A stretch of 64,000 nt of DNA. It comes from Thozetella sp. PMI_491. Taxonomy: Eukaryota; Ascomycota; Sordariomycetes; Chaetosphaeriales; Chaetosphaeriaceae. The stretch is taken from assembly GCA_021432635.1 (NCBI GenBank), contig MU270058.1:248001-312000 (forward strand), read 5' to 3'. The notes beneath the pieces were generated by a model. That model saw only the letters and a program-made list of their open reading frames with translations. It made no database searches and was not told the DNA's origin. A program made the translations under genes and the position numbers. Shown in pieces: positions 12,853-24,852 of the stretch. Each line of letters begins with the position of its first letter. Position 1 is the stretch's first letter.

Positions 12853-14404
12853 GAGCGGGCCTTCGTCCCAGCGAGATTAATAGACGCCAAGGCCGAATAA
12901 CCATGAACAATGGGCCCACCCTTCTGCCCTCGCTGACTGGACGGCACGGTTGAGCAGGGGTGGTACGTACCGGCTGAGTACCCACTCAATCGCATGGGAG
13001 ATGTCGCAAGCGAATCAATCGTGGTTGCATTGTCAAAGTGGTACCTGCGTCTGGACCGCACCGTCCACCTCGACAGAGCCTCTGGCCCGCCCCCCCTCTC
13101 GATGCCGAAAAAAACCGTGCATCGTCAAAGGCGCAGGTCCAGCAAATACACAAAAAAGCCCTGCAAACACATACAAAGAGCGGCGACGTGATGACCAGGC
13201 ACGGGCGCGCTGGAGGGGGTCAGATCAACGGGCGTCGACAAGACACACAGCGCATCGCCCGCCGAGGCGCACGCACACACTCGCGCGGCAAAAGCGTCCC
13301 AGGCGACCCTCCTCGCTGGCCGGGTAGTGGTCACACTCATTTGCAGTTTCAAGCGGGAAATTACAGGCGCAATTTCAGGCACCACGACCCCTCGCCGCGG
13401 CCTCAAGCCTGGGCAGCGCAGGGGGTGGGGCCCTACCCGCCAGCAAAAGCCGGGGCCTCTCTGAGGCCTTTTTGTCTCCCTGGTTCACCCTTTCCTTTTT
13501 TTTCCCTTTCATCGGTCGGCGGCGGGACCCTGAAGGGGGGGGAGGGGGCCTCGTCGCCGCCAGGGCAACCCCGGATGACGCCAATGGCTTGCCTTTGTAC
13601 ACCGGTCCCCACCGCAGTGATTCCAGTTTTTATCCGCATCCTTTCGCCCAGCTCCCGCCGCCTGCGAAGCCATCGTGAGGTCCCTCGCTTGCTATTCCTG
13701 GGTTGGCTCTCCCTCCTCTGGCCGTTGTTCCGCCCCCCTTCTGCGCCACCGCTCTCACTCACCAGGCACCTAGCTGCGTTGGCCAAGGCAGCTGGCAAAG
13801 GTTCGCTCAGCCAGCAGCAGGATCCAGGCCCTGATCCGTCGGACCCTGCTATACATAGGCGATGATGGCTGACACTCTGTCTCCACGGCAGCGGGTGCTT
13901 ACTGGGTATGCCTCCCTCTCTTCGTGCGCTCTCTCGCGCTGCTCGCTCTTCTCTAGCCTGCGCCAGCATTCGCTAGGTCGGGGCGATCGCATTTTCTGGC
14001 CGCAATCTTTCGCAGCGCCCCCTCGCCCACTCAGAGCGACCGTGGACTAAGAGCGCCTAGGTACTATGTAGCTTCTTGATTGAGGTACCTGAGACGCGGC
14101 CCGTGCAAGGGCGATTCGCGAACTAACTGGCTTGTGTCCCGCACTGGGCGCGAAATTGCTCGATTCCCTAGGCCCGAACGGGTAGCAGCCCGGGGTACGT
14201 ATCGCAACGGCGCAATCGATAACGGCCAGTGATGCCACTTGATGATTTCGCTTTGAGATATTACTACTAGACAGCATGGCGGCGTGTTGCGGTCTTGCAT
14301 GGATGCTACGGTGCCGAGGCTGCGAAACCTCCCTCACGCGGCGTCCAATAAATATACCACCTTACCTTGCCGGTCACGACGGGCGACTGGTATCACACGA
14401 GTTG

Positions 14405-14422
14405 GTGTGTGTGTGTGTGTGT
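14405..14422. repeat. (GT)9 microsatellite
   Basis: Nine perfect GT units in a gene-free region. Confidence 0.95.
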
Positions 14423-14828
14423 ACGTGTGGCCTCAATCGCCTACTGGAATGTGAGTTTTTTCCTCGGACTAGACAACGCATCGCACAGGACAGCGCATGA
14501 GGCACCCACTGGATTGCTTCCACGGCTGCTGGGGCCACTCAGCGCCCTTGCGCATGCCCAAGTGGAGGCATCGGGAGCCAACGTGTGCTCCTCTCATCCA
14601 GTGCAACGTGGATGCCGGGATGGTGGGTAGCCTTTGAGTTACCAACCGCGGGAAGGCCAGATCCTTCAGCTCAGGGCTGGGCCGCACTCTGCAGGATCGC
14701 TTGCTCTAGTCCGGCTTAGAACCCTCTTCTGCCTTGACCGCTCTCTATCTCCGCAGTAGTATCTCCATTCAGAGCCGGTTTTCGTCGGACAATGGTGACA
14801 AAGAGAGGGTGAGAAAAAACATGGGGGG

Positions 14829-14843
14829 TTTTTTTTTTTTTTT
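14829..14843. repeat. 15-base T homopolymer
   Basis: An uninterrupted run of 15 T directly after a six-base G run, in a gene-free region. Confidence 0.9.
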
Positions 14844-16591
14844 CAGCGGGCTATTTTTCGCAATAACCTGTCGCCACGCCGACAGAAACACCGAGCCTCT
14901 CACAATGCGCTCTGGGCTACCGAGAGGGCTTTGCTTTCCCGGCCGGCCCGAGTGCCAAAGGATTCTTTGGCCGAGCGAGCCGGACATGTCGAACAACGGC
15001 GGAATCACCACGCCTAGGCTGGGGGCCTACTTTCTTGGGCCGTAGGTTTGCGTCGCAGGAGTTGCTGGCCCATGTCCTGGCGCGGTGGTGCCACTTCTTG
15101 GCCGGAAAAGGATGGTGGCTGGAGAGAGTTGGACAGGCAAGTTTGCCCTACTTGCCCAGCAGGCGCACTGTTTCGCACAGAGCGTTGGGGCGACGGAGCA
15201 CAGAGGTGCCCGGCTCGTGGGGCTAGGCGCCCGCCGTATGGCAGACGGCGATATCGTCATCCTGCGGGAGTTGCCCGCGACTAGAAGGCCGTGTTGACGG
15301 CACACGACCGTTGGTTTCAGGTGTCGGGTTCCTTAGTGCCCACGCAAGGCCCGGCCCTCACTCAGACAGTGCTCAGTCGGCAATTAATGGGTACACATCG
15401 GTCGGCACCTTTCGGGTTCCTGAAAACCGTGCTACTTTTTGCCAACCAACCGGCCTCGCCTCAGCTTGGCCAGGTTGGCTCGCAGGAGAACAAACAGCTC
15501 GCAGCGGCGAGCTTGGGCCGACAACGGCTGAAACTAGTTGGCCGACGGCCCAGCGGCCCAGCTGAAGTGAGCAGATTTATTAGACTTTCAATCTACAAGA
15601 GACATGGCCGTAGTGGCTGGCAGTGCAAAGCAGCAGAGGAGAGCATCTGATGCCCTCGTTGACGGCGGCGGCTACCGTTGTCGTCCCAACCGCGTCGTCT
15701 GTCGGCAGCAATTTCAGATGTTTCGATGCGCAGCCGCGGTGATCTGCTTGACAGGCAGGCCAAGCTTTTCTGTTCCGTTTCTGTCTTTGCGCAATGCCCG
15801 TGACTTCAGCCGCTCATCCGAGTCAGAACCCCGGAGGCTGGAGGAGGGAAGGGCTTCTGAGGCGGCTACTGTTTCGCAGGGTGGATGCTGCATCGAGCGA
15901 GTCGCTGGGGACTGGTTCCACCCTCCTCTCATTTCCAGCCCGCTTCTCACCTGGAGATCGTTCGTTTCGTGGGGTGGATTCGTCGCGGCCGGGACTCGCA
16001 ATGGGGTGACGAGTTTCCAGGGGTGAGGCCTAGTAGCATCGATTCTACTGAGTCCACCTCGAGAGGGGCAATTTGTCGCGTGAGGGTCCCTCGTGGGCCG
16101 CACGAGGGGTGTACAAAGCAGGCCAACCCAAATGGTATTCATATCTATGCTGATGGAGCCATTCCAGGTTTATGCATGATGTGCAAATGCATCGACATCT
16201 GGGATGCATCGCCTTGGGGCTCCAGGGCCATCAAGTCCCGGTGATCACCGTTGGTCCTCCATGGACTCAGCCGGCACTACACTGTCTAGCTACCTGGTAA
16301 GCAATTCGACGGCTCCGATCTCCTGGTACGCCCATTACGTCGTGGGCCGAAATGACGACTGGCCCACCGCCTGGCTCTGTAGCATGGCTTGAACCCACCG
16401 CGGTGTGGAGGAGCCCTCGTCAATGCCTGCCACCACGGCCGGATTCCTCATAAGGGACGCGGTATGCGGCCCTAAGTCCCTTGCCAATGCTTTCTGCCTC
16501 TGCGCATGGCGATGTCGGACCGGTGTGCCCGTCAGGGACCCTCGCGATCCCCCAAAGGGCCCCAAAGAATAGGGACTAAGCCGCTGAAATA

Positions 16592-17411
16592 TCATCCCGC
16601 CCAGCGGATTCCAATCTCCAAGCAACTAATATTGCGCACCCGTGACGATTCCTCCACGTCAGCATCCTCATCAATCGCGACGATGTCGTCAATGCCTTGG
16701 ACCGTGCTGGTCCGCGGCACGACACACAGGTCTTTCCGTCTCGTGAAGACGGCGCCGACGTCCATCGTCTTCTGGATGGCCCTCCCGGCTCCGATTAAAA
16801 CGACGTCGTCGAGCCGGTCTTCGATTACGCCACTATTTTGGCGGCCCTGAGTCCGTATGTGGCGTTCTTTGCCCGCGGCGGCCACCCGTGCCGACAGCGA
16901 CATGCCGTTGGTTCTCGCCGGTCCGTCCTCCAGTGCCTCACGCACCCGCCGTAGGAGACCCGCGAAAGATGCTGAGGACGTGACCCGGATGACCTTTGTA
17001 TACGGCGCACGGGGCGGTAAGACGCAGCCGTCTAGCCCAGCCACGGCTGGCTCGCGAGACGACTCCTCGATGCGCCGGAGTTCGTTGCGCAAGCCGGCGG
17101 GGCGCGGTAGCGGTCGCTTGTGGATGCGCGAGCCTATGTAGTCGCCAACACCATTAGATCACTGAGACTTCTCGGGGAGGGGCACGGATCTGGCGGGGAC
17201 ACTCTAGAACCGAGAGGCCACCGTTGAAGTCTCGGTATGGACAGGATTGAGTGCTCTGAAAAGTAAAGTGTGACTTGCGCCTCTCGCATCAAGCGCCGGG
17301 AAGGAGGTTGTAAGGGGCGCTCATACCTTTCCCCAATGGTGGGAGCTTCGTCTCTGGGCGATTAGGCAGCCGCTGAGAGGCCTTAGCCTCTGTTGGACGG
17401 GGCGCTGGCAT
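16592..17411 (-). CDS. pop7: RNase P/MRP subunit Pop7 (Rpp20, Alba-fold)
   Basis: Exon 1 (17411-17327) encodes MPAPRPTEAKASQ... ending KLPPLGK. A 193-base intron (GTATGA ... CTAAT ... CATAG) joins it in frame to exon 2 (17133-16592), starting GSRIHKRPLPRP; the total is 208 residues. The KLPP...KRPxPRP start and the Alba-like core (KVIRVTSSASF, then DDVVLIGAGRAIQKT, then VPRTSTVQGIDDI) are those of the Rpp20/Pop7 family. This family dimerises with Pop6/Rpp25 and binds the P3 arm of RNase P and RNase MRP RNA, for tRNA 5' processing and rRNA maturation in the nucleus and nucleolus. Exon 2 alone has no ATG at its start, so the gene is easy to miss. It is divergent from rav2. Confidence 0.85.
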
Positions 17412-17958
17412 CGTCGCGACAGCTGAATTCGAGTCACGACTTTTGCTTCAGGCAGATGGCAAATGGTGCCCAGCGGGAACGGCTTGCGAAACCGACCCGC
17501 GACAGCGTCTAGCAGAGCAAAGCGGCCACGCTGAGTACTCCTATACGGTCGCAAAGCCGTTTAACTTCTATTCAGGCTGGCTTCCACGGCTTTCGGAGAT
17601 GGGAGCGCGCCGGTCTTTGCTCGCGAGGTCTGCTGGTCGTTCTGTTGGGCGGGAGAGGCGAGCCAAGCAAAGTGGTAGCGCATGCAAAAGTCTAGCCAAA
17701 TCGTTAGCCCCCACCCGCCGATTCGCCGCATGCCCCCGCAACCGGCTCCCGCCCGCCCAATCTGCAGAGCCTGGAAGCTTGAGCTCCCCACCTCTGACGT
17801 CCGCCCAATGGAGAGCATCAGTCGACGTACAAGCTGGCCTACTTCCTAGGCATCACCGCCCGCATCGCGACCGACTTCAGCGCTCGACCTCGCGAGACCC
17901 TGGAATATGGGTGCCTGGGAGCGCCAAACAGCCAGCAGCAGTTTATAAGGCAGCGACA
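17412..17958. promoter_or_regulatory. shared promoter region of pop7 and rav2
   Basis: 547 bases separate two divergent start codons. A CRE/ATF-like TGACGTCC (17795-17802) lies three bases from a CCAAT box (17805-17809), about 150 bases before the rav2 ATG and 390 before the pop7 ATG. The placement suggests, but does not prove, joint control. Confidence 0.45.
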
Positions 17959-19206
17959 ATGTCGCTCGCGATCTGGCCACCTATTGCGCCGGCGCAGCTT
18001 AAAACCGCGCTCGAGACGACCCAGGTGAGCCTCCCTCCTGCCTACATGGCTTTCTCATCGCCTGTTGCATCTGTATTCTGTCGCAGGGAGAAGCAACCAT
18101 GGCCGTCGATGTGCTGCACGCTGGCTGGGTGCTAATTGATCCCCCTTGTTTGCCACAGAAACGTGAGCTCGACTGGCTCCTCGAGGAGCTGCAGGATACC
18201 CTCAAGAATCTGAAGCATGGCCTGGAGGACTGCTATGCACTTCTGGCGCCCGTGGACCCCGGCAGCACGCTGGTTCTGAGCACGCCGAGGAATGAGGTCG
18301 TCAAGGGGCACATCACGCGCGTGGGTACCAGGATCGTCAAAGGGGTAGGCTTTCGTTTCTCTCTCGCTGGCTGCACTTTGCCGCTAACTAGCTGCCTAGA
18401 CCATCAACCTCAAGCTCAAGACGCTCCCACAGCAAACCTTGACGATCAACGCAGAGCATCCGGTCCACGTCGGTGCCTTGAACTCGCTCCACGCGCTCCT
18501 CACATATTCTATCGACTTGCTCACCATCACCCTCTCCTACACGCAGGCGTCCGAGACCGACCCCAGCTCTAACCCGCCGAACTCTCCGAGCAGCCCGCCA
18601 CTCTCTTCTCCACAGTTTATCGCCGCCCAGCTCCGGCTCCTCTCTCAGTCCCTCACCGAAGCCTCCTCCTTACTCAAAGGGGCACCTCTCACCGCCTCCG
18701 ACCCTTCGTGGACGACACGCTCCGTGGCGCCGTCGCACTTTTCCCCGCCGATCGCGTACACCGGCCTAAACACGCTCCCCCTTAGCGTTCATTTCGCCAT
18801 ACAAGAGAGCTCGCTCGTCCTCTGGCTGCGTAGCCTCGAGCCAGCTGACGCGCCTGTCAACTTCGGGACGAAGCTTGCGCTAGCAATCGGCACGGCGCGC
18901 CGGCTGGAGCACGACGAGGCGGACCGTGTGTTTGGGTTCTGCTGTAGCGACGAGCAGGAGAGGCAAGAGCTCCAGCAGAGCGGCGGGAGCGCGCGCAGCC
19001 ACAGCCCCGCGAAGGAGCCGATTCCGCTGAGCGGAACACGCGAGAAGAAGAAGGAGGCCGAGGTCTATGTCCGGGAGAAGATACGCGTGGAGACGGCGGA
19101 CCCAAGCTTGCTGAGCTTGGCCGCGAAACTCGGGGCACTCGGGCATTCGCTCGCGACGGCGAGGCGGAATTTGGCCATCGTCATGGGCGAGGACCCAGAA
19201 GACTAG
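17959..19206 (+). CDS. rav2: Rogdi-family RAVE subunit Rav2
   Basis: Exons 17959-18024, 18159-18344 and 18400-19206 all join in phase 0, giving 352 residues, about the length of yeast Rav2. The start MSLAIWPPI, then KRELDWLLEELQDTL, PVDPGSTLVLSTPR and VKGHITRVGTRIVKG are hallmarks of the Rogdi leucine-zipper family. Later conserved parts are FIAAQLRLLSQSL and the C-terminal LSLAAKLGALGHSLATAR. Rav2 is part of the RAVE complex, which reassembles V1 with Vo of the vacuolar H+-ATPase on vacuole and endosome membranes. A charged insert rich in Glu, Lys and Ser (about residues 250-300) is less conserved. Introns have branch sites GCTAATTG and CGCTAACT. Divergent from pop7, convergent with the NIPSNAP gene. 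Confidence 0.9.
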
Positions 19207-19711
19207 CAGTCGACGTTCTATTCTGGAAGGTTGCGCTCCCCACGGCTTGACTGTGGGCTGTATACGAATAGATCAAGGGATGGATATAGGCAGGCCAGCT
19301 GCTGTTCCCGCTGGCTGGAGTTGGACAGGACGTACTACACCAAGGGTTTCATGTGCTGCATTGAACACTGTTCTGGATGAACGAGTTAGAAAAATACTCT
19401 TAATGGACATCCATGACTCGAACCAGGAACTCAACCCTCGTCTTCCCATTGGGAGGAGGTCTACGAAAATGGCGTACATGCTGTGTAATTTGCCCTTTGA
19501 ATTGACCTGAGCCTGAGACCTGGTCCTAGTCCACGTGCTATGGCCGAGCATTGACGCCTCTCCTTTCCCTTTCAACCCAGCAATAAATGACCAGCTACTC
19601 TGTACAGACAAGCTAAGAACCGGAAAGTTCTCATATTTTGCACAACATCGACCGAGATAGCCACGGAATTCATCCGGTACAGCAGCCCCTGGAAGTGGAC
19701 TCGTCGTGCCT
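19207..19711. other. convergent 3' intergenic spacer
   Basis: 505 bases between the stop codons of rav2 and the NIPSNAP gene, which point at each other. It should contain both 3' UTRs and terminators; no further gene is seen. Confidence 0.5.
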
Positions 19712-20857
19712 CTAGGCCACCGGGGACCAGGGCATCGGGATCAAAACCCGACTCTTCATGGACTGAATCAACGGGACAGTCTTGTGGACCGTCTCAGCCC
19801 AGCCCTCGTGCTTCCAGCTCATCTCGCGGCGGACCTTTCGCTCCTCAAGGTCGGCGAATTGCCACAGGTGGTGCACCGTGTTGAGGTCGCCAATTTGCAC
19901 GAACCAGGCGCCCACACCCTCCATGACCTCGCGGCGGGCCTTGAGGCCGCGCCGCCAGTGCGTCTCCCACTCCAAGAGGTTGCCAGGGTGCAGAGTGTAG
20001 GATCGCAGCTCAAAGAGACCGCCTAGCTGGCGCGGAGGCGTCGTGGGCCAGAAACTAAACTCCTGCATGAGAGACGTGTGCTTGCTCCTGATTAGGCTCT
20101 TGAGCTTCTTATCGAATGCAGGGAAGTCGGGATGGCGCGAGATCGAATGCAGCGAGGCGTGATAGCCCTGGTAGCGCTGGTATTCCCAGATGTGCACTGC
20201 CGCGTTGTGGTTAGCCTACGGAAATAGACATAAGGCGAGGGGAATAGGGTGGGACATACCGAACGTGTCGCAGTCGCCCACCTCAGTCCGCCAGCTTCCA
20301 ACCAGATGAACCTTATTCTCCGGTATGGAGGCCATGCGGGGATACCAGTTGCCTACCAGGTCGATGTACTCATCGACGCAGTCGCTCTTGACCTCATGGA
20401 AGACAATCGAGTGGACGTATTTGCCGCGGGCAAGCACTTGGCTGAAGCTCGCCTCGATCTGGGCGTCCATCTCGCGGCCTTCCTTGGTGCCGTAGATCAG
20501 GTTGGTGAGGGGGCCAGCCTTCCGCTCGGTTTGGTTCTCGGCTGCCTTGGCTACGTTTCCTGTACCAGTCGCGGTGCTTAGTGACCCCAGGCCCTGGGTG
20601 ACACCTTCAACGAAATTGGGGTGGGAGGAGGATTGAGGGGTAGAGAGATACGACCCACGAGCGTCACGCTGCTTCTGCGCTTCCACCAGCTGCTCCCGAA
20701 ATGTCTTCTGCCGGCTGTTGAAGGTCTCGTGCTGCTCAGGCTCGATGTCGGCCAGTGAGGGCACATGCTTGCCCGCACCGGCGCGAGCCGACGTCGAGGC
20801 GAAGGACCGCATCCCGTGCCGGGCGAGCGGGACGCGGAGGAGGCGAGACGACATCAT
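19712..20857 (-). CDS. mitochondrial NIPSNAP-family protein
   Basis: Exon 1 (20857-20260) and exon 2 (20196-19712) join through an intron with donor GTATGT, branch GGCTAACC and acceptor GGCAG, giving 360 residues. The N-terminus (MMSSRLLRVPLARHGMRSFA) is basic and hydroxylated, a mitochondrial targeting type. Two ferredoxin-like NIPSNAP repeats follow: one around residues 140-260 (YVHSIVFHEVKSDCVDEYI, then HLVGSWRTEVGDCDTF) and one near the end (FELRSYTLHPGNLLEWE, then FVQIGDLNTVHHLWQF). NIPSNAP proteins are mitochondrial and are linked to membrane and mitophagy functions in animals; the fungal role is not settled. The longer open frame upstream of 20857 has no better start. Head-to-head with atp18. 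Confidence 0.88.
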
Positions 20858-21938
20858 TTTTGAGGCAATGATGGAGGCTTTCCGGAGAGGAGGACGAGGT
20901 GCAGAGAGAGAGAGAACAAATACCTCAACGTCAGACTCCAGGGAAAGCTGGAGGCCGCGTTTCAGCAAAAGAGACGGGAGTGCGTAGAGGGAATGCCCTG
21001 GCAGAGACGGCAAGGAGCAGGATCCAGGGCAAACCTCGAAACAAAAGAGAGGTGGTAGTAGGGGTGGGCGCGGTGGACGCTCGAATGATGTCGTCGGCGA
21101 AATGATACGAGGACACGACACGGGCCAGATGGTAGGCACGGTAGAGCAGAGACCTTCAACTTGGTTGCACGGAGCGCGGCGCGGCAGAAGACAAATCGGT
21201 TTCCCGGTTGGGGATTTCGGGATGGCAGCTGTTTGTAAGGAGTGACTGCAGATTCGGCAGCAGCGATGACGGCCTGGGTGTATCAGTGCTTGCAGTGATA
21301 CGGGACGGGCAGCCGGGGGTGGGTGAAAAGGCCGGGGGAGGGGGGGGCGAGGTGCAATAGGTCCTTCCAGGGAAGGAGAGATACAGAGGAGGGTAGGGAT
21401 GCGGGTTAATTGGGCAAGCAATGCAGACGAGATGCGTTCACCCCGCACGTTGCGAACACAGATGCACAACTGGGGGAGGATTTCGAGGGAGGAGGAGAAG
21501 CTCTGGCGAGCCTAGAACATCAGCAATTGGGTGACCGCGCGCCCAGAATGCGGAGAGAGCTCCCTCCACCCCCTCGTACCAGCCAGGCCTGGACTGGGCC
21601 GAGAGGTACAGCTTCCCTGGGCCAAATTAGCGTGCGGGGATGATGTCACAGGAGCTGGGCTCTGTGACTCTGTGACACGGGGTAGCAGCCGGCGAAATAT
21701 ACCCCCGACACCCGGCTTGGCGCACCCACATTTGTCCTCTTTCAATCGGTACCCGCTTTTATGCCTGACTTTTGCACCCTAATTTTCAGGCATCAGTTTC
21801 GGTGTTTTGCGGCAGGTGTCGGAAGCTCCATCGTGGTCAGCGAAAAACGCTCTCCGGAGACTGCGTCCTTTCTCCTCTCAATCGCTCCTCCATCGACCGC
21901 ACCTTTCCCACGCAACCACCCCCCAGACGCTAATTAAG
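20858..21938. promoter_or_regulatory. shared 5' region of NIPSNAP and atp18
   Basis: 1.08 kb between two divergent genes whose products both act in mitochondria. It contains purine-rich runs on the plus strand near the NIPSNAP start (20888-20915) and a TGATGTCA CRE-like site around 21640. Co-regulation is an inference from layout only. Confidence 0.35.
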
Positions 21939-22347
21939 ATGTCTTGGTTCGGAATCACCCCTCTCAAGAAGTTCCCGGCCCCCGTCCGTGAGTTCAATTG
22001 CCCGCCACGCGCCGCTGCGAGATCAATTGTGCGCACCCGCTAACCCTTTCGCCAGTGAGGCCGATGGCCCCCTTCTTCATCGCCGGTACGATTCCAACGT
22101 GATCTCCCGGGAGGCGGACCATCAGGAACATGCGTTACTGCATTGTTTCGAAGATTGGAGCACTGACATTGCGGATTGCAGGCGTGGTTATCTTCACCGG
22201 AGTTGCCGCTGCCCAGGACGCCTACGCTGCCTGTACGCTCGAACTCCGCCTCTTCGTTCCCCTTCCTAGCCCGTAGACTGACCAGAATCCGCAGCCGACG
22301 AGTTCAAGAACGACCCTCGCAACAGGAACGCGGCCGTGAAGCACTAA
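21939..22347 (+). CDS. atp18: ATP synthase subunit i/j (Atp18)
   Basis: Four tiny exons (21939-21987, 22056-22085, 22182-22232, 22295-22347) join in frame to 60 residues. The protein starts MSWFGITPLKKFPAP, continues RPMAPFFIAG, has a membrane helix VVIFTGVAAA, and ends SDEFKNDPRNRNAAVKH. This is the conserved form of fungal subunit i/j: a single-pass subunit of the Fo membrane sector of mitochondrial ATP synthase, near the dimer interface. Donors are GTGAGT, GTACGA and GTACGC; acceptors are CCAG, GCAG and GCAG. No exon is longer than 53 bases, so simple open-frame searches miss the gene. The length matches the yeast protein (59 residues). Confidence 0.92.
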
Positions 22348-23418
22348 ACAATCGCCATGTGCGCTGCATGATAGACGGGTGGACAAGACCGTTATGCTAT
22401 GGCCGACGAACCGAATACCACCGGGACCACGGTCGGCATTGTATCATAGAGAGTACAGCCAATGTTAATAAAGCTGTGTCAACCCTGGTCCGCGCTGCCC
22501 TGGCATTGTCGGAAACGGGCTACTCTACGCTTGAGGGTTTTGTGTTGGGAGCATGAGGACTTCTTGGGGCTCGCTGCCGCTGCTGCTGGCGACCACCTCG
22601 GGGAGGTTATAGCTATGCCATGATTCCAAGAAACTAACCCTATGATAGATGTTCGGCACTGATGCCCTTCCATTGAGCGGAAGAGGAGCGTTCTTCTGGC
22701 GATAGCCCGCACACCTGAACGTCCTGGGTCGTTGCAGGCCAAGTTTGTGCTTGGCTCCTTGAACAGGACGATAGATACCCAACCGCCAGAATAGCATGTC
22801 ATTTTTGACGTGTTATCGGCGCCTGCTGTCACTATTCCATTGATGCAGGCGCTTTCGCACTGGCGGAGATTAAACATAGACCCGTTGCTGGGCGCCCAGT
22901 TTGAGAGGTCGTCTTGATCCTCTTTGAGAGCTTGGGAATCAGTAGAGGTTACATACGGCTCTGTGAGCTCTCGTAAGACTGCGCGACGACCTATGTGAGA
23001 ATAATAGGAGGGATGGTAGCGAAGCGCAACTTGATAGCTTGATAGAGGCTTGAGGCGCCTGGTACTATTACAGGTGGGCGTTGCAAATAGCGAGAAATCC
23101 AGCCACTAAGCCCATCTACATTCTCTTTTATCTCGTGATCTTAATAGCAAAAAGCGATTCATCACCGAGATCCCAAGGTCTATGACTTCCGTCGTTGTTG
23201 CGGTTTTGGCCGAGTCTCCTCTTCTCCTAGTTCCACATAGGCTCACGCCAAAACACTGCATTTTTTGGGCTGATTAATTGGCTAAACTCATCCCAATCTT
23301 ACAACTTCCTTCATAGATAGCCTCCGATCTTATGATATATTTACCTCGAACAGTCTTTATCTCAGTATCGAGTCGTCATTTAAGAACCAGACCTTCTGTC
23401 CCTAGATTTTACGCCACT
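22348..23418. other. intergenic region, no gene seen
   Basis: About 1.07 kb between two plus-strand genes, increasingly AT-rich to the right. A 132-codon minus-strand frame (22479-22877) has no recognisable domain and overlaps what should be the atp18 3' UTR. Confidence 0.4.
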
Positions 23419-24464
23419 ATGGGCGACAACGCTGCCAGCGGCGCTTCCGGCCAGAAACCGAAGCCCAGCGGCAAGAAGGAAGTCAGGATATTGATGCTTC
23501 ATGGTAAGTAAGCGGCGGCTTACATAGAATTCGCATCTCTTGCGATGGAAACATCCTGTATATCGCTCGTGTCTATATAGATAGGCGAGATTGGTCACGG
23601 TCGCCTCTGCCGGCCTCATACTTATGACTCCAGAACTCCGGCTTGGCACCACCCCGTCTTGCCCCTGAGCGTCGCTTCCTCAACCCTCCTTCTGACCCTC
23701 GCGCAGGATACACACAATCGGGCCCTCTGTTCCGCGCCAAGACGCGCGCGCTAGAGAAGCTACTCGCCAAAACCCTGGCTCCCGTCAACCTGGTCCCGCA
23801 TCTCATCTATCCCACGGGGCCGAACCGGCTACGGCCGCGGGACATCCCGGGGTTCACGACCAGCACCGAGGACGGAGATGCCCCGGACCCGGACGCCGAG
23901 ATCGACAGCTGGGCGTGGTGGCGGCGGGACGAGGCGTCCGGCACCTACCGCTTCTTCAGCGAGGGTATGATGGCCGTCGCCGACGCCATCAAGGCCGCGG
24001 GGCAGGACGTGGAAGAGGGCGCCGCGCCGATCGACGGCATCATCGGGTTCAGCCAGGGCGGCAGCATGACGGCGATGGTGGCCGCTGCCATGGACATCCT
24101 GCCAACCACCTCGGCACCGCGGACGCCGCCCGCCGGGGACAGCGACTGGGCACAAGCGCTGCGGGACGCCAACAGAGGACTGCCGCTCAAGTTTGCCGTG
24201 AGCTACAGCGGATTCTACGCCTTGCCGAAAGAATTCGGCTGGCTCTACGATCCAAAGATCGTGACCCCTACGCTCCATTTCATCGGGAGCCTGGACACGG
24301 TCGTCGAGGAGAGCAGGAGCCAGGGGCTGGTGGACCGATGTGTCGACCCAGTCGTGGTCATCCATCCCGGAGGGCACTACGTACCGATCGCGAAGGAGTG
24401 GGTGATGCCACTCGTGGGCTTCATACGACAATACGTAGCCGGGAACGGCAAGGCATCTATGTAG
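23419..24464 (+). CDS. FSH1-type serine hydrolase
   Basis: Exon 1 (23419-23503) ends VRILMLHG. A 203-base intron (GTAAGT ... GCGCAG) leads in frame to exon 2 (23707-24464), which begins GYTQSGPLFRAKTRALEK; the total is 280 residues. LMLHGYTQSG is the oxyanion region, GFSQGG (Ser about residue 144) the nucleophile elbow, and HPGGHYVP (His about 252) the end of the triad, with an Asp in FIGSLDTVV. This is the FSH1/DUF341 family of small cytosolic alpha/beta hydrolases related to yeast Fsh1-3 and human OVCA2. Members act as esterases or thioesterases, and some sit in secondary-metabolite clusters; here the surroundings are housekeeping. Convergent with rpn5. Confidence 0.9.
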
Positions 24465-24470
24465 AGGACT

Positions 24471-24580
24471 NNNNNNNNNNNNNNNNNNNNNNNNNNNNNN
24501 NNNNNNNNNNNNNNNNNNNNNNNNNNNNNNNNNNNNNNNNNNNNNNNNNNNNNNNNNNNNNNNNNNNNNNNNNNNNNNNN
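24471..24580. other. assembly gap (110 N)
   Basis: 110 undetermined bases beginning six bases after the hydrolase stop codon and ending against a G homopolymer. It lies between two convergent genes, so no coding sequence appears to be interrupted. Confidence 0.95.
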
Positions 24581-24604
24581 GGGGGGGGGGGGGGGGGGGG
24601 GGGG
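24581..24604. repeat. 24-base G homopolymer at a gap edge
   Basis: 24 consecutive G directly after the N gap. The gap most likely reflects sequencing failure through a longer G tract. Confidence 0.9.
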
Positions 24605-24852
24605 CAACAGAGATCGCATTAGAGGATAGACCGTAGAGAGTCGGTGTTGCTCTAGAAAGGAAGCCCGTATGCCATTGTACCATGTGTTACACTGCCCTGT
24701 TCTCCCGGGGCATAAAAGAAGAGGTCTAAAGTAATTGCATACAATTACATGCGCCCCAGAGGTACCCATTTTCGCCACCACCCGTTCTCCCTGCCCCTAG
24801 TCCAGCAACACGCGCGCTGACAGGCTCAGAGCTTCGCCGCAGACGCAGCGAC

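Larger units (their letters stand above)
12404..16591. other. long GC-rich gene-free stretch
   Basis: About 4.2 kb with no recognisable gene. It holds a 31-base G run, a GT microsatellite and a 15-base T run (listed separately). Open frames of 100-275 codons exist because the DNA is GC-rich, but they overlap on both strands and have arbitrary Pro/Arg/Ser-rich composition. A short frame at 13865 (MADTLSPRQRVLTG, then a GTATGC donor-like site) could be a first exon, but I found no continuation. Confidence 0.45.

Noticed and set aside
13038-13865. 275-codon plus-strand open frame
   Set aside because: Arbitrary Pro/Arg/Ser composition, overlapping frames on both strands in GC-rich DNA, no domain and no splice support.
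22479-22877. 132-codon Cys-containing minus frame as a small secreted protein
   Set aside because: No signal peptide; it lies across the expected 3' UTR of atp18.
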